This document shows, piece after piece, positions 29,576 to 42,030 of a stretch of DNA of 64,000 nucleotides (position 1 is its first letter; every line of letters starts with the position of its first letter). This DNA comes from Glandiceps talaboti (taxonomy: Eukaryota; Hemichordata; Enteropneusta; Spengelidae): positions 17,146,246 through 17,210,245 of the forward strand of contig NC_135555.1 in NCBI RefSeq assembly GCF_964340395.1, written 5' to 3'. Under the pieces are notes generated by a model, which was given only the letters and a program-made list of their open reading frames with translations, was not told the DNA's origin and made no database searches. A program made the translations under genes and the position numbers.

Positions 29576-29655
29576 TTTATTAAGGACAGTAAGTAGATAA
29601 ATCTACTTTAGTTCTCAGGGTGTTTTACCAGGGTTCCCCACCAAAATTATAGAAC
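29576..29655. mobile_element. MITE family A, truncated left half
   Basis: TAGTGTTTTTTTTATTAAGG, CAGTAAGTAGATAAATCTAC and TTTTACCAGGGTTCCCCACC align with the left part of 27955-28121. The right half is absent, and ATGCAAATCT repeats three times just after it. Confidence 0.55.
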
Positions 29656-32315
29656 AAGATATGCAAATCTATGCAAATCTATGCAAATTATATTCAGATT
29701 TCCCTCTTCCAAACCAGCATAGACATTGGAGAGTCCCTCTCCATTGTCTATATGACACCAGGTAGGGTTCAAAAATCCTCACACAAAAAAATTGCACTGA
29801 GTGGTGTTTACACTTTGAGTTAAGATGTTGTTAGTGAAACACTACAAAATGATGGAAAGGGGCTGGCATTTAATTGCCCTGGTGTTGAAAATCATCAGGG
29901 AATGTCGATTCTTTCATAACTTATAAGATTTTTCAGCCAGGAGAGGAATTTTTCTAAGCTGTCCAATTCTCCAAGTACCGCCTTTGACTGAAATCACTGG
30001 TGTCATGTATAATGTATACAAGTTTAACAGCTATATTGACTGATTGTAGCATTTAGTTTCTGACTTCAGATAAACTTCGGTGTACACGTATCTGTATAAA
30101 CTCCTATGCAATTTTCCATAATATTTTCATGTCCAGATAATCATGATTTCGGGTCATCGCATCATGAAATATACACGTGTTTGGTTTATGCAGCACTTCC
30201 CCTCAATTTCAATCACGAGGCTATTAAAGGGACTACAGCGTTATTCTTAAAACGTATTTACTCTTTGACTATGAGTTTCAAGAGAGGAAATATATAAATC
30301 CGTTTTACATGAATATTAGTAATTGAGGGCCCAGCAAACTGGGCAAGATAGAGGAAAATATCGGAATATCAAAAACAGGCATCTATTTCCTGAAGGAAAT
30401 TAACATACTTGTATGAATGCTCAAGAAAAAGAAACAATGCTCGCAGCAAAAAAAAAAAATAAAAATACATTTTCACCGTAACCGAAATGTATGCAAGAAT
30501 AATTCATTTCCCGTCGCTGAAGATGAGTAAATTTTCATCATGATGGCATATACATATGTGTTGAAAGTGAAAGGCCGTACAAAATAAATCCTCAGGGGAC
30601 ACAACAAAGACTGCCGCCTATTTAGCCCGACCATCGGATTAGGTTTGTCTTTTCCATTAAAATGAGTGTTCTCATCACATTAGTGAGAAACAAACAATAC
30701 GTTCAATTTCATAATGCACACATGTAAAAGCATCTAAACGTTCTCGCTGTACACACCTCCAATTGTTATCAGATGACATACTTTTACTATATATTATTAG
30801 TTGCACTCTTGCCTAATTACTTAAAAATATTTTTTGTTTTTCTAAGACTTTCTATATAAAATAATGATTCTCGCAAAGCTTGTTTCGGGGATGTTTGCTT
30901 TATCGTATATGCAAATATAGTTTTTTTTTTTCTTCCATTATTTGTTAAATTTGTTTCTTGAGGCTAGACAATACACAAATTATGGCCTTGCACTTTTATG
31001 GTTCAACAGACACAGGAACCGACAAGGTAAATGTATATGAGTCACAAATCAGAAATTTTGTATCTTTTATTTTGTTACTAATTTGGTTCTTATCTGTTGT
31101 TTTACTGTTTTGACTATAAATGTATGATAGTATTTTCATTTTTTTCATTTATTTTGCTAATTTTGTTTTAATTAGTTGACTGATGAACAAAATTTTTCCC
31201 ACCAAAAAAATTCACAATGAAATGAAATTATTTTACTGCCAATTTCTTTTTCATTTGTTGTCTGTACGAACAGACATAACATTTCAAAAAAAATATTTAA
31301 AAGAAATCACTGATTTTGGTGCTAATTTGGTTACTGTCCATTGCTTTACTCTTCTGAGTATGTACAACATTTCAACAAAAAAAAAAATTTGAAATTTTTT
31401 TTTTAAATAGAATTTTTTTTTCCTTTTCAACAATGTCATATTTTCTAATGTCCTTTGATGATCTTGCTTTAAAAAAATGTCTGTAATTTTACCAGTTTGT
31501 TTATCTTTGAAATCATTACATTTTTTGGGAAATCCCGGGGTAAAAGTTCAGAGGTCATCTGATAAGCATATATATCCAAGAGGGGATCTTTTTTGTATGC
31601 TGACAAAAAACAATGTATTACACTGCAATTGTCGTGTTCCGACAACTTCCGCCCGCCAGATTGAATTTGGCGTTATATTTGCATGATGTCAGGGTTCACT
31701 AGAATAGATAAAAATTCTATCAATTTCTTTTCAGAAACAAAGTTATGTTTCTGCACCTCTAGTTTAACTGGCTGAGTTTTCATATTGCGGGATCCCTGAG
31801 ACTTGCATTGTGGGGGAAACAAGTAACTGCTGTGCCAAAGTGTTACTTTTCTTTAACAAAAAGTACAAGTATGATGACATTACCATGAGGTTCTCTTTGT
31901 TTCTGTCTAGAACAGTTTAAACTTTTTTTTTCAAATATCTTAATAATTTACTAAAAACACAGACAGATTGTGATGAATTTTTTTTCTAATTCTTGGTCAC
32001 AGATTGGTATTGGATGGAATGCACACTTTTTTGTTTGTGAAAAAAAACACAATTCCAAACAAAAGAACCATTGACAGACGGTTCTGAATAAAAAACTAAA
32101 AAAAACTACAGAGAGTGGTTATGTAAATATTGCCTTTCTTTCTCAATGAACGCTAAACATTGGCAAGTTTTCCAGTTTAAGCTAGTTTTTAATTAGATTT
32201 TGTTGGCAAATTAAATATTGGGCTAACTGATAAGTTGTATTGTGCATCCAGACTCTATGGACCATACATGTATATCCAGCATGTTGTGTACTAGAGTGAT
32301 ATTCATGCATGACTT
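29656..32315. other. Non-coding, nothing firmly recognised
   Basis: Ordinary intron-like sequence. Weakly similar T-rich segments near 31060-31120 and 31300-31360 share CTAATTTGGTT and TTTTACT words. No exon. Confidence 0.35.
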
Positions 32316-32329
32316 AACAGAAGGTACTA

Positions 32330-32455
32330 CTAACCAATTTCCCCAAAAATCAAAGTTGCTCAAATCTCTCCATACTTTTCCATTGAAAGTTTGTTCCTAG
32401 ACATTTTGAAATAATAACTTGAGGGTTCCCCATTTTGTTTCCCCATATAGTTAAC
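32330..32455. repeat. Dispersed repeat family E, copy 1
   Basis: CCCCAAAAATCAAAGTTGCT, CAAATCTCTCCATA and GAAAGTTTGTTC match the segment at the right edge of the window (63915-64000) in the same orientation. Confidence 0.55.
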
Positions 32456-32942
32456 TCAGTATTTAGAGACCACATAGTAAAATGAGTTCAATTTGATATT
32501 ATTTAAAAAAAATTACGTGTCCCCACATTATTTCCTTCATTTTGACTTGTTTTGAGGTTTCTTTGAACAAAGTAACAGCAAAAATTTTAAGATGTTTTAT
32601 TTTTGAGGTGTTTACTATGTTAATAGCAAAAACTGAGTGCGTAACTTTTTTATACGAAATTAAAAATACTTAAAACCTTGATTACACCATTCCATGGAGT
32701 ATTATGTTAATGTTGATGCATGCCTTACAATACTACAATTGTCTTCTGGCACTGTTAAAACAGTTGATTGCATAGTTTCTGCGACATTTTTTTTACATAC
32801 ATATTAAAAATTACATCATCAGCTGATGTATATATAAGTTATTTTGATATCAAGTTTGAGTTCAGTCAGTTGCAAGTGATAGTTATGTATGTTTCAGAAT
32901 GTAGAAAACCACGAGTTCCTTTTGAATATGTAGCAAAATGTA

Positions 32943-32981
32943 ACCCCCCCCCCAAAAAAAAAACACCCAAAAAAACACCCC

Positions 32982-33013
<32 letters not shown>

Positions 33014-33045
33014 ACAAACAAACAAACAAAACAAAACAAACAAAC
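32943..33045. repeat. Poly-C/A then (CAA)n and (CAAA)n
   Basis: C and A runs, then CAA trinucleotides to about 33012 and CAAA/CAAAA to about 33043. Confidence 0.9.
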
Positions 33046-33102
33046 TTATAAACTCAGCTTGTACCCCTTGAATGTGGAAATGAAATATGTAATACAGATA
33101 TG

Positions 33103-33436
33103 TTAAAGTGGCCATATGGATGAGGATTGGGTATTTATTCTAGATTTTTTATTTATAAAAACAATTTTATCATGGATTCCTACTTCAAAAAATCAACATG
33201 AAACAACATATACCAAGTCCTTGTTTGTAACTCAATATATTGCAAAAGATTAATAAATGTGTCAAATGTTTGTTATTTGATGGTTCTTTTCTTTTTGCAA
33301 TGTATTGAGTTGAAAAGACAGACTCAGTCAATGTTGATTCGCGTTGATTTTTCAAGTAGGAAGCCATGAAAAAATAGTTTTTATAAATTTAAAATTCAAA
33401 ATAAATACCCAATCTTCATCCATATGACCACTTTAA
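33103..33436. mobile_element. TTAA-bounded foldback element, copy 1
   Basis: 334 bp. The left arm begins TTAAAGTGGCCATATGGATG. The reverse complement of the right end begins TTAAAGTGGTCATATGGATG, and the arms keep pairing for more than 120 bp (both contain GATTGGGTATTTATT and AAAATCAAC). TTAA at both tips could be the target-site duplication, as in piggyBac-like and Kolobok-like elements, or part of the palindrome itself. There is no coding capacity. Confidence 0.78.
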
Positions 33437-33759
33437 GTATCATTTCTATACACTTCAGTATTGATAAGTAGTTACGAACTTTGATATACTCAGGAATTTA
33501 TTGTGTGTTTACATCTTAAAATGATTTTGACTTCTCTAGTTACTAATATAGAATAACATAATTTGAAGTTATTGAATTGGTTATTATAATATCAAAACCA
33601 CATGCTAAAAATTTATTCACACTTAGATGATCAAAATAGAAATTCTAAGTTATTTTCATATTCCTGTATGAATTCCTATGAGTGCCCCCAACAGTTAGTA
33701 ACTTGATTCATTATATCTCGGTGGTTGGAAAAATAAGTATATGAAACAACAAGTATCCA

Positions 33760-34830
33760 GCAAAGACCATAAAGTAACAGACTAGATGAGTTTAAAACAA
33801 AAGTAACTACTGAAGACCATAAAGTTACAGACTGTGTCCCTTTAAACAAAAGTAACCACCAAAGATCATAAAGTTACAGACTGTGTCCCTTTAACCACCA
33901 AAGACCATAAAGTTACAGACTGTGTCCCTTTAAACAAAAGTAACCACCAAAGATCATAAAGTTACAGACTGTGTCCCTTTAACCACCAAAGACCATGAAG
34001 TTACAGACTGTGTCCCTTTAAACAAAAGTAACCACCAAAGACCATAAAGTTACAGACTGTGTCCCTTTAACCACCAAAGATCATAAAGTTACAGACTGTG
34101 TCCCTTTAACCACCAAAGACCATAAAGTTACAGACTGTGTCCCTTTAAACAAAAGTAACCACCAAAGACCATAAAGTTACAGACTGTGTCCCTTTAACCA
34201 CCAAAGACCATGAAGTTACAGACTGTGTCCCTTTAAACAAAAGTAACCACCAAAGACCATAAAGTTACAGACTGTGTCCCTTTAAACAAAAGTAACCACC
34301 AAAGACCATAAAGTTACAGACTGTGTCCCTTTAACCACCAAAGACCATAAAGTTACAGACTGTGTCCCTTTAAACTAAAGTAACCATCAAGGACCATAAA
34401 GTTACAGACTGTGTCCCTTTAAACAAAAGTAACCACCAAAGACCATAAAGTTACAGACTGTGTCCCTTTAACCACCAAAGACCATGAAGTTACAGACTGT
34501 GTCCCTTTAAACTAAAGTAACCACCAAAGACCATAAAGTTACAGACTGTGTCCCTTTAACCACCAAAGACCATGAAGTTACAGACTGTGTCCCTTTAAAC
34601 TAAAGTAACCATCAAGGACCATAAAGTTACAGACTGTGTCCCTTTAAACTAAAGTAACCATCAAGGACCATAAAGTTACAGACTGTGTCCCTTTAAACAA
34701 ATGTAACCACCAAAGACCATAAAGTTACAGACTGTGTCCCTTTAAACTAAAGTAACCATCAAGGACCATATTAAAAGTTAGACTGTATACATGTCCCTTT
34801 AAACAAAGGTAACCACCAAAGATCACTGCG
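33760..34830. repeat. 39/49-bp minisatellite with mixed order
   Basis: Units are CCACCAAAGACCATAAAGTT, ACAGACTGTGTCCCTTTAA (39 bp), with or without a trailing 10 bp ACAAAAGTAA or ACTAAAGTAA (49 bp). More than 20 units; long and short types are mixed in recurring blocks, so multi-unit segments were copied together. Point variants (ATGAAG, ATCAAGG, GATCAT) mark sub-blocks. Confidence 0.95.
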
Positions 34831-35758
34831 TACCTTTTAGGAGGGTTAGGTAAGTTTTATTTGCCAGATGTAATTAGTACACACAAAAGAGCTGTACTTG
34901 AAAATGGTTTGTTTGTTTGTGTTCAAAAGACAATTATCTCCACAGATCAATCCTACATACATACATACATACAAGCTATCAATGATTGAGAGTACGTCAA
35001 GTGTAAACTAAACTACATTATAACTGATAACTATCAACTGAAAGTCAAGTTCACAAAATAAATATTCAGTTTGGAAAATACGTAAATGACCCTGAAACAG
35101 AACACAGATTATTATACATGATGGATTTATTTCAGATTATATTTCGTGATAACGTCGCTCCGTAGTGTGAATGGTGAAGGTGCTACATCTACCTTACTGA
35201 CACGGTTTTTTGATTGCATCAGTTATCTCATGTGAATTATAACAGTGAAAATATGTGTTGCCAAAAGTTTCGCAAATTCAATCTTTTTGTAGCAAGCTAG
35301 AATTTTTATTCGCATGATGACTTGGTGAATGGAGAATAATAATAGGCGATTTTCTGGAACTGTCAAGCTCTGTTACCCCTCGCATGACCAATATTTTCTA
35401 CAACACAGTCATTTCCGCAGGAAGTAACATGTTGCATGGTGGATATTTTGTTAATTTTTGTGCTAGGAATTGCTCTCGGTGATTTTTTTTTCTATATTTC
35501 TTTTTATGTTGAATGTTATGTCGATTGCCACATCGTCATAGCAATGATGACCCACTGTATTTTGCGATTACAAATATATATCATCGAATAAAAAGCAAAC
35601 TGAATCAGATTTGCCATGTGGGACACTAAAGCAAATCGATTCAAATCCATTGCTAACTTTTCTCGTGGTAACTTTCACCAGTTTTGAACCGATTTAACAA
35701 AATTGATTCAGTTTGAATCAGTTTTAAATCGATTCATACAGGGAACAGGGCTAGGGTA
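34831..35758. other. Non-coding, nothing recognised
   Basis: A small (ACAT)n near 34952, then mixed sequence without an exon. An AATCGATTC-rich stretch at 35630-35740 has several overlapping inverted words. Confidence 0.35.
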
Positions 35759-36038
35759 TTAAAGTGGCCATATGGATGATGATTGGGTATTTATTTTTGG
35801 AATTTGAATTTTATAAAAAATTTTAACCATGATGTCCTACAAAAAATCAATATGAAACAGCATTGACCAAGTCTGTGTTTGTAACTTAGTACATTGCAAA
35901 AAAGCTACAAACATTTTTACACATGTATTCAATCTTTTGCAATTTATTGAGTGACAAACAAGGACGTGAAGTAGTAAGCCATGATAAAATTGTGTTATAA
36001 GATAAGTACCCAAGCATCATCCATATGGCTATTTTCAA
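35759..36038. mobile_element. TTAA foldback element, copy 2
   Basis: Starts TTAAAGTGGCCATATGGATG, like copy 1, and ends with CATCCATATGGCTATTTTCA, a decayed right arm. About 280 bp; the central part is shorter and more diverged than in copy 1. Confidence 0.7.
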
Positions 36039-36239
36039 TTATGGTTGTACTGAATAAATTTGTCACTTAAAAAAATAAATAAATAAATTCAAAAAAGTAA
36101 TACTGCCAATGGCATAGTAGCACAACTATAAAGTTTTTAAAAATGCTTATCCATATGCTAGTCCATACTAACAATAGGTGTTCATTTGCTGAATGACTAT
36201 CCAGTTGCCTATCCAACCATGCTGCTATCTTTACGATAT

Positions 36240-37166
36240 ATGCTATCATTTGGCTGTTGCCATGGGCGTGGTCATGTTGTTAGATATATTTGCATACATT
36301 TTTGTATGTTTTTGTTCACTTGTGTATGAATTCCTGATATTATCTTTGCAATAAACGTGATCATTTGGCTGTTGCTATGGGCATGGTCTTGTTGCTAGGC
36401 ATATTTACATCCTTTTTTTGAATGTTTATTCAATTGTCTATTAATCCCCGTTATCTTTGCAATATATGTGATCATTTGGTTGTTGCTATGGGTGTGGTCT
36501 TGTTGCTAGGCACATTTGCATATATTTTTTGAATGTTTATTCATTTGTCTTTCTATTACTGTTGTTATCTTTCCAATATATGTGATTATTTGGCTGTTGC
36601 TATGGGCGCAGTCTTGTTGCTAGGCCCAATTTCGTCAAAATGTTTTGAAGAAAATCTGCAGAATAACACTTTCAGAAACATCTCAAGTTTCAGACTCATT
36701 GACCAAGTACTTTTTGAGATATAAGTTTTTGACCAAAAATGAACATTTTTACACCTAATTTGCATATTACTCATGGAATCATTGTATGCATAATATTTCT
36801 TCATCCATACATCCCTAGATGCATTCCCATTAAATTTCAGCCCAATCTGCTCAGCAGTTTTGGAATTATAATTTTGTAACCCAAAAGAAACATTTTTAGC
36901 CCTAATTTGCATATTACAGAAGGAATCATCATGTCATGAACAAATCTTACTTTACACCTCCTTAAGAATGTTCCCACCAAATTTCGCACCAATCTGCCCA
37001 GTAGTTTCTGAGTTAAAGTTTTTTGACCAAAAATCACATTTTTTGACCCAAATCACACACCTGTGATGCGATCATTTTTATTTGAACAATTTCCCAACTA
37101 GACACCCAAGGTAATGGACCCACAAAATATCATGGCAATCGGTACAGCGGTTTTGACTTTAAGTTG

Positions 37167-37217
<51 letters not shown>

Positions 37218-37260
37218 CGATCCCTATAGCACTACTGAACCTCAGTTCAGTTGTGCTAAT
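36240..37260. repeat. Composite dispersed repeat with two internal tandem repeats
   Basis: The first part has four units of about 112 bp marked by CATTTGGCTGTTGCTATGGG and CTTGTTGCTAGGC (36246, 36362, 36473, 36586). The second part has three units of about 130-165 bp marked by TAATTTGCATATTAC-like words, GAATCAT and CCAATCTGC. It ends with a (CA)n at 37168-37215 and AGCGATCCCTATAGCACTAC. Short open frames (36586-37037, minus) are repeat by-products. Confidence 0.65.
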
Positions 37261-38299
37261 AAAAACTAAATAAAGTTTATTTGTAGGATGGTTTTTATTA
37301 CTGATTACATTTCATGATATCATTGATCAAAAGTATGAAAAACTTTGTCCATCATTAAAAACCCAAACTTATTTAGGTTTTCCAGTGAAGTGGCATGTCA
37401 TATATATTATGAATACCAGAGTGCACAGATTCAACTTTTAAATTTATAGTACATATTCACTAATTATTTGATTTTTAACCATGATTGCAGCAGTCATAGC
37501 ATCTCCTTGTGCTAAAAAGTGATGCAAATCCTTACACCTAGATGTCAGAGAGGTTTTTTTTTCTGTCTCTCAAAAAGTACACAAGTGTTTCTTTCTAAAT
37601 CGTGCACCATCCATGATAGTAAAAAATAAAATTCTAAACTCGTAGAATTGGTTTCATGAAAGGTGATGACTGATCAAAGAAGTGAATCAGAAAACGATTG
37701 AGAAATCTGTCAGTGATAGCGATTACCAGACCCAGTGTGTGTGTAAAGTGACCCGGCTGACTGAATTCAACAAATTAGTTCTGGATATCTAACAGCCAAG
37801 AATGATACAAGGTGAAAGAGAAAATGAGTGCAGCAAGCGGAAACCAAATTAAGATGTTCTATTATTCATTTCTTGAACTGAGAATATGAAACAGGAAAAA
37901 ACAGGCCGGAATAATTGCTCTGAAATGTATGCCAAACGACACGAATACACTTCTGTACATTTCCCCCCCAATCAAATTTATGCCTACCCAGGAATAAAAT
38001 TGTGTCAATCTCAGCAATGGACACGGTTCGTTGAGAAATGTACACAATAAAAGGTGCAATCTTTTACAAATTTCCTATCAAACATCTTTTTTTTTTCCTT
38101 TCCTTTTTTTGAAAATTTATATATGAAGAAATCACATCAATGCATAAAGATGTAGGGATCACGTTTTAAAGTACATGGGGTTCACACACTCTGTCTCACT
38201 TAGAAATGTATGTTACACTTTCATTTCAGATATTGATTTCACACCATGAAACTTATACAGTCTGTGCATTCTACAGGATTTCACATCAGGGTTTTGCCC
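37261..38299. other. Non-coding, nothing recognised
   Basis: No exon, RNA gene or clear repeat. Confidence 0.4.
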
Positions 38300-38730
38300 C
38301 CCCCCCTCTAGTATAGTGGGGGGGGGGGGTTACATCATGTATTTTTCCCTCTCTAGCAAAGAGGAGGGCCACATAATGTCTTTTCCCCTCTCTATTAAAG
38401 GGGAGGAGGACTACATCATGATTTCTTCTCCTCTCTCTAGTAATGGGGAGGGACTACGTCATTTCATTCCCATCCATCTCTAGTAATGGGGAGGGACCAC
38501 ATCACGCTTTTTTCCCCCTTTCTCTCTCTAGTAATGGGGAGGGACTACATCATTTCATTCCCATCCATCACTAGTAATGGGAGGGACCACATCATGTTTT
38601 TCCCCTTTCTCTCTCTAGTAATGGGGAGGGACTACGTCATTTCATTCCCATCCATCTCTAGTAATGGGGAGGGACCACATCATGTCATTCCCATCCATCT
38701 CTCTCTCTCTAGTAGTGGGGCGGGACTACT
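38300..38730. repeat. 43/48-bp minisatellite
   Basis: About nine units built from CTCTAGTAATGGGGAGGGAC followed by TACGTCATTTCATTCCCATC (43-bp type) or by a CACATCATG-TTTTTCCCC type of about 48 bp. The two types alternate. Degenerate copies and C/G runs lie at the left edge. Confidence 0.9.
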
Positions 38731-38734
38731 ACGG

Positions 38735-39190
38735 ACATATTTTTTGTAGCTGTAGACATGATAAATCAAATAAAATTGATTTTGTGGTCTGCACCCAAAA
38801 TTCAACCCCCCCCCCCCCCCCCCCCCCCATCACAATCTCAAAACGTTTCTAAACTGCTTATGGATAATATTCACCACTGATTAACATGTACAAATGTCTA
38901 ATCATTGATATGTTAACACTTTTCAGTGAACAGATTATGGTTTGTCTGATCGAAAAAAACGACACTACAGTTATAAATTAGTGCAGTTGTAACTTAGCAG
39001 ACAGATTCAACTTTCACTCAAGTTATAAACTTGCCACTACAATACCTACAGATAAAACTGACACCAATTAAACAGATACAATGTCTATAAGTAAGTAATT
39101 GACCACTTCTTGGCAAATATATCGTTGGTTATTTGATGAAAAATAAATGTTACAGTTGCAGTTTCAACAGATTTAAACTTTCAAAAAATG
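38735..39190. repeat. Dispersed repeat family B, copy 2
   Basis: Shares GTAGCTGTAGACATGATAAA, TCTGCACCCAAAA, TTATGGATAATAT, CACTGATTAACATG and TTTTCAGTGAACAGATTATGG-like words with 4794-5345. A poly-C run of more than 20 bases (38806-38828) has expanded where the other copies read TGTGCCCCTC-like sequence. Confidence 0.7.
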
Positions 39191-39719
39191 AATGTTAGAA
39201 ACCTTATATTCTATGTATTCTAATTTGGTACGATAGTTTCAACTTTCAAATGAAATGTTAGAAACCACATATAAACGTATTCTAATTTTCTAATTTTTCT
39301 TAACGGAAACATCTTTAGGTTTTATTTTTTGACCCCAAACACATTAAAATTTGCAATTTAGCATTACACCGGAATCCGATTTCCTGTGAAAAACAGGCAG
39401 ATAACATAAAAGTGATGCTGACTGATGAGAAAATAGCCAAAGAAAAATGAAACTGATGGGTTAAAATAATCAATTGGTGACGACAGTGAAATGTCAACGA
39501 TATGCCAATCACAAAAAATACATGTACCATTGTAGGTCATGTTATGTCCTTAAGACTACATTCAACGCTGCCAAAATACGATAATAATCAATTTATAGTT
39601 TACTCAGGGATCTGTCAGAAAACTTTTGATATAATGGTACATGTATAATCTAAGAGTGGGTGGATGGGGATGGGAGGGGGGGGGGGGGTTAGCACTTGGT
39701 TTTAGGGTTAAGGTTTGTT
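39191..39719. other. Non-coding, nothing recognised
   Basis: Ordinary sequence with a G-run at about 39675-39690. No exon. Confidence 0.4.
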
Positions 39720-40160
39720 TGTATAAAAGTAGATGATATGTTTTTGCTGAACATCAGTATAATGACACTTCCCAGGGTTGGTTTTCTAATATATGCTAAT
39801 TCTTACCTTGGGTGGATTGGTAGGGATGAAGGCATAGAGGTGAAGTTCGGGGTGAGGCTGTTTGTAAAGTAGATGAAATATTATTGTCGAACACCACTAA
39901 AGTGACATTTCTAATGGTTGGTTTTCTATATGCTAAGATATTAATCTTACCTTGGGTGGGTTGGCAGGGGTGAAGGGGTGAAGGGGAGGGGGGGGGGGTG
40001 TTTGGGGTGAGGTTGTTTGTAAAGTAGATGAAATATTACTGCTGAACACCAGTACAGAGACACGTACTTCCCAGGGTTGATTTTCTATATGCTAAGACAT
40101 TCATCGTACATTGGGGGTGAGGGGTGGGGGTGGGGTAGAATGGAAATGAAGTGGGACCAT
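39720..40160. repeat. Degenerate tandem repeat, about 165-185 bp unit, three copies
   Basis: Each has GTAAAGTAGATGAAATATTA (or TAAAAGTAGATGATATGTTT), GCTGAACA, GGTTGGTTTTCTA, ATATGCTAA and CTTACCTTGGGTGG, then a G-rich block. Confidence 0.75.
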
Positions 40161-40590
40161 TTGTTATGTGGATAATACATTGAACTATTGATTGACACCT
40201 TGATTGCAATCATGACCTTTCCATGGGTATCACCTATATTATAATTACTGGTGAGATTTTGAACAATCTATGGTATTGGGGGATCTTTTTTTGGATGACA
40301 CTAGATACGTTAACTGACCTTTTTTTTTGCAGTTGACTAACACGTATCAATGACATTTGTCTTATTATTGTTATGACAGCTTCATAATTATGCTAATAAT
40401 TCCTGTTCCTTAGCAACTGTATAAATAATAATCTGGCCCATGATGTTTCTTGTCAGTTTGAGGGAAGTTCTGCTTGATCTGGATATAGCTATATCATAAT
40501 CTACTAGTACTAGTATACTCTATACCATTAATCAATGAGACATCACATTCTTATGCTTCTTGTATCAACTGGCTGATTGTGATGTTTTTA
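40161..40590. other. Non-coding, nothing recognised
   Basis: No exon. A small ACTAGT palindrome cluster lies near 40503. Confidence 0.35.
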
Positions 40591-40591
40591 G

Positions 40592-40643
<52 letters not shown>

Positions 40644-40666
40644 TTCTATATATATGTGCATGTCTA

Positions 40667-40735
<69 letters not shown>

Positions 40736-41075
40736 GTGTCTGTCTGTCTGTCTGTCTGCCTGCCTGTCTGTCTATCTATTCAGTTATTTGCGTGCCTCTG
40801 TGTGTATGACTTAGTCTGTCTATCTGTCTGTCTATTTGTAGATGGATAGGTAGGTAGATGGGTAGGTAGGTGGATAGGTACTTAAAGATTGGTAGGATGA
40901 TAGGTACATGTAGGTAGATTGGTAGGTAGGTATGATATGTATGTAGGTAGGTAGATAGGTAGGTAGGTATGTACATATGTATCACTATGTATGTATGTAT
41001 GTATGTATGTATGTATGTATGTATGTAGGTAGGTAGGTAGGTAGGTAGGTAGGTAGGTAGGTATATGTGTATCCA
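40591..41075. repeat. (GTCT)n, (ATCT)n, (GTAG)n and (GTAT)n blocks
   Basis: Successive tetranucleotide blocks: GTCT to 40645, ATCT at 40665-40735, GTCT to 40770, then degenerate GTAG/GTAT to 41073. Neighbouring blocks differ by one base, a pattern expected if one motif mutated and then expanded. Confidence 0.95.
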
Positions 41076-41470
41076 TGTATATCATTAATATGCATACCTG
41101 TCTGTCTGTCTTTCAGTTTATATAGACAGGTAGTACATACCCTATTCACAAAATCTGTACACCTAAAAATACATTTAATTCCATTTTGCCTTCATTCTGA
41201 TGGTATGTAAATAACAAGTGGTAATATTGTGGCAATGTAAATATAATCTGTGCATCACTCTCCCTGAGATTACAGTCTTGTTTGTCGACTAAACAAATCG
41301 TGATCCCACAAGGAATTGAGTAAAACAAAGAGATAAAAATACTCTTCAAAGAAAGGGACAGAATATCACAAAGCCAAAAGACGGCTTTAGCTCTAGAGCA
41401 CTCAGGGAAATATTTTTATACATTTTGTGAATATCTATTGCTATGACTTGTATTAGTATGGATGCAGAAA
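41076..41470. other. Non-coding, nothing recognised
   Basis: No exon or RNA found. Confidence 0.4.
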
Positions 41471-42030
41471 AAGTTTGTGTGTGTCACTGTCACTGTGTGC
41501 ATGTGTATGTGTGTTTGTGTTTGTGTTTGTGTTTGTGTTTGTGTTTGTTTGTTTGTTTGTTTGTGTGTTTGTTTGTTTGTGTATGTGTGTGTGTGTGTGT
41601 GCCTGCCTGCCTGCCACCTACAGTGACTGCCTGTCTGCCTGCTTGCCTGCCTGCCTGCCTGCATGTATGTATGCATGCATGCATGCATGCATGTATGTAT
41701 GTATGTATGTATGTATGTATGTATGTATGTATGTATGTATGTATGTATTTATGTATGTATGTATGTATGCATGTACATCTATGTGTATGTGCGTATACAG
41801 GAACACATGCACTTTGGTGTGGTCATTATGTATATGTTAGTGTGTGTATAAGTATGTGAATATGTGACTGTTTGCGTCAGTATGTGTATGTGTGTATCTG
41901 TCCATCTGTCTGTGTGTGTGCATACAGGTGCACACTTTGGTGTGGTCGTACATGTAATTTAGTGCATGTGCATTGTGTGTCTGTGTGTGTGTCAATGTGT
42001 GTGTGAACATGTGTGTGCATGCAAGCTAGA
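41471..42030. repeat. (GTTTGT)n, (GT)n, (GCCT)n and (ATGT)n blocks
   Basis: GTTTGT hexamers at about 41505-41580, GT to 41602, GCCT/GCTT to 41662, ATGC then ATGT to about 41775, then diffuse TGTGTA sequence to 42030. Confidence 0.92.
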
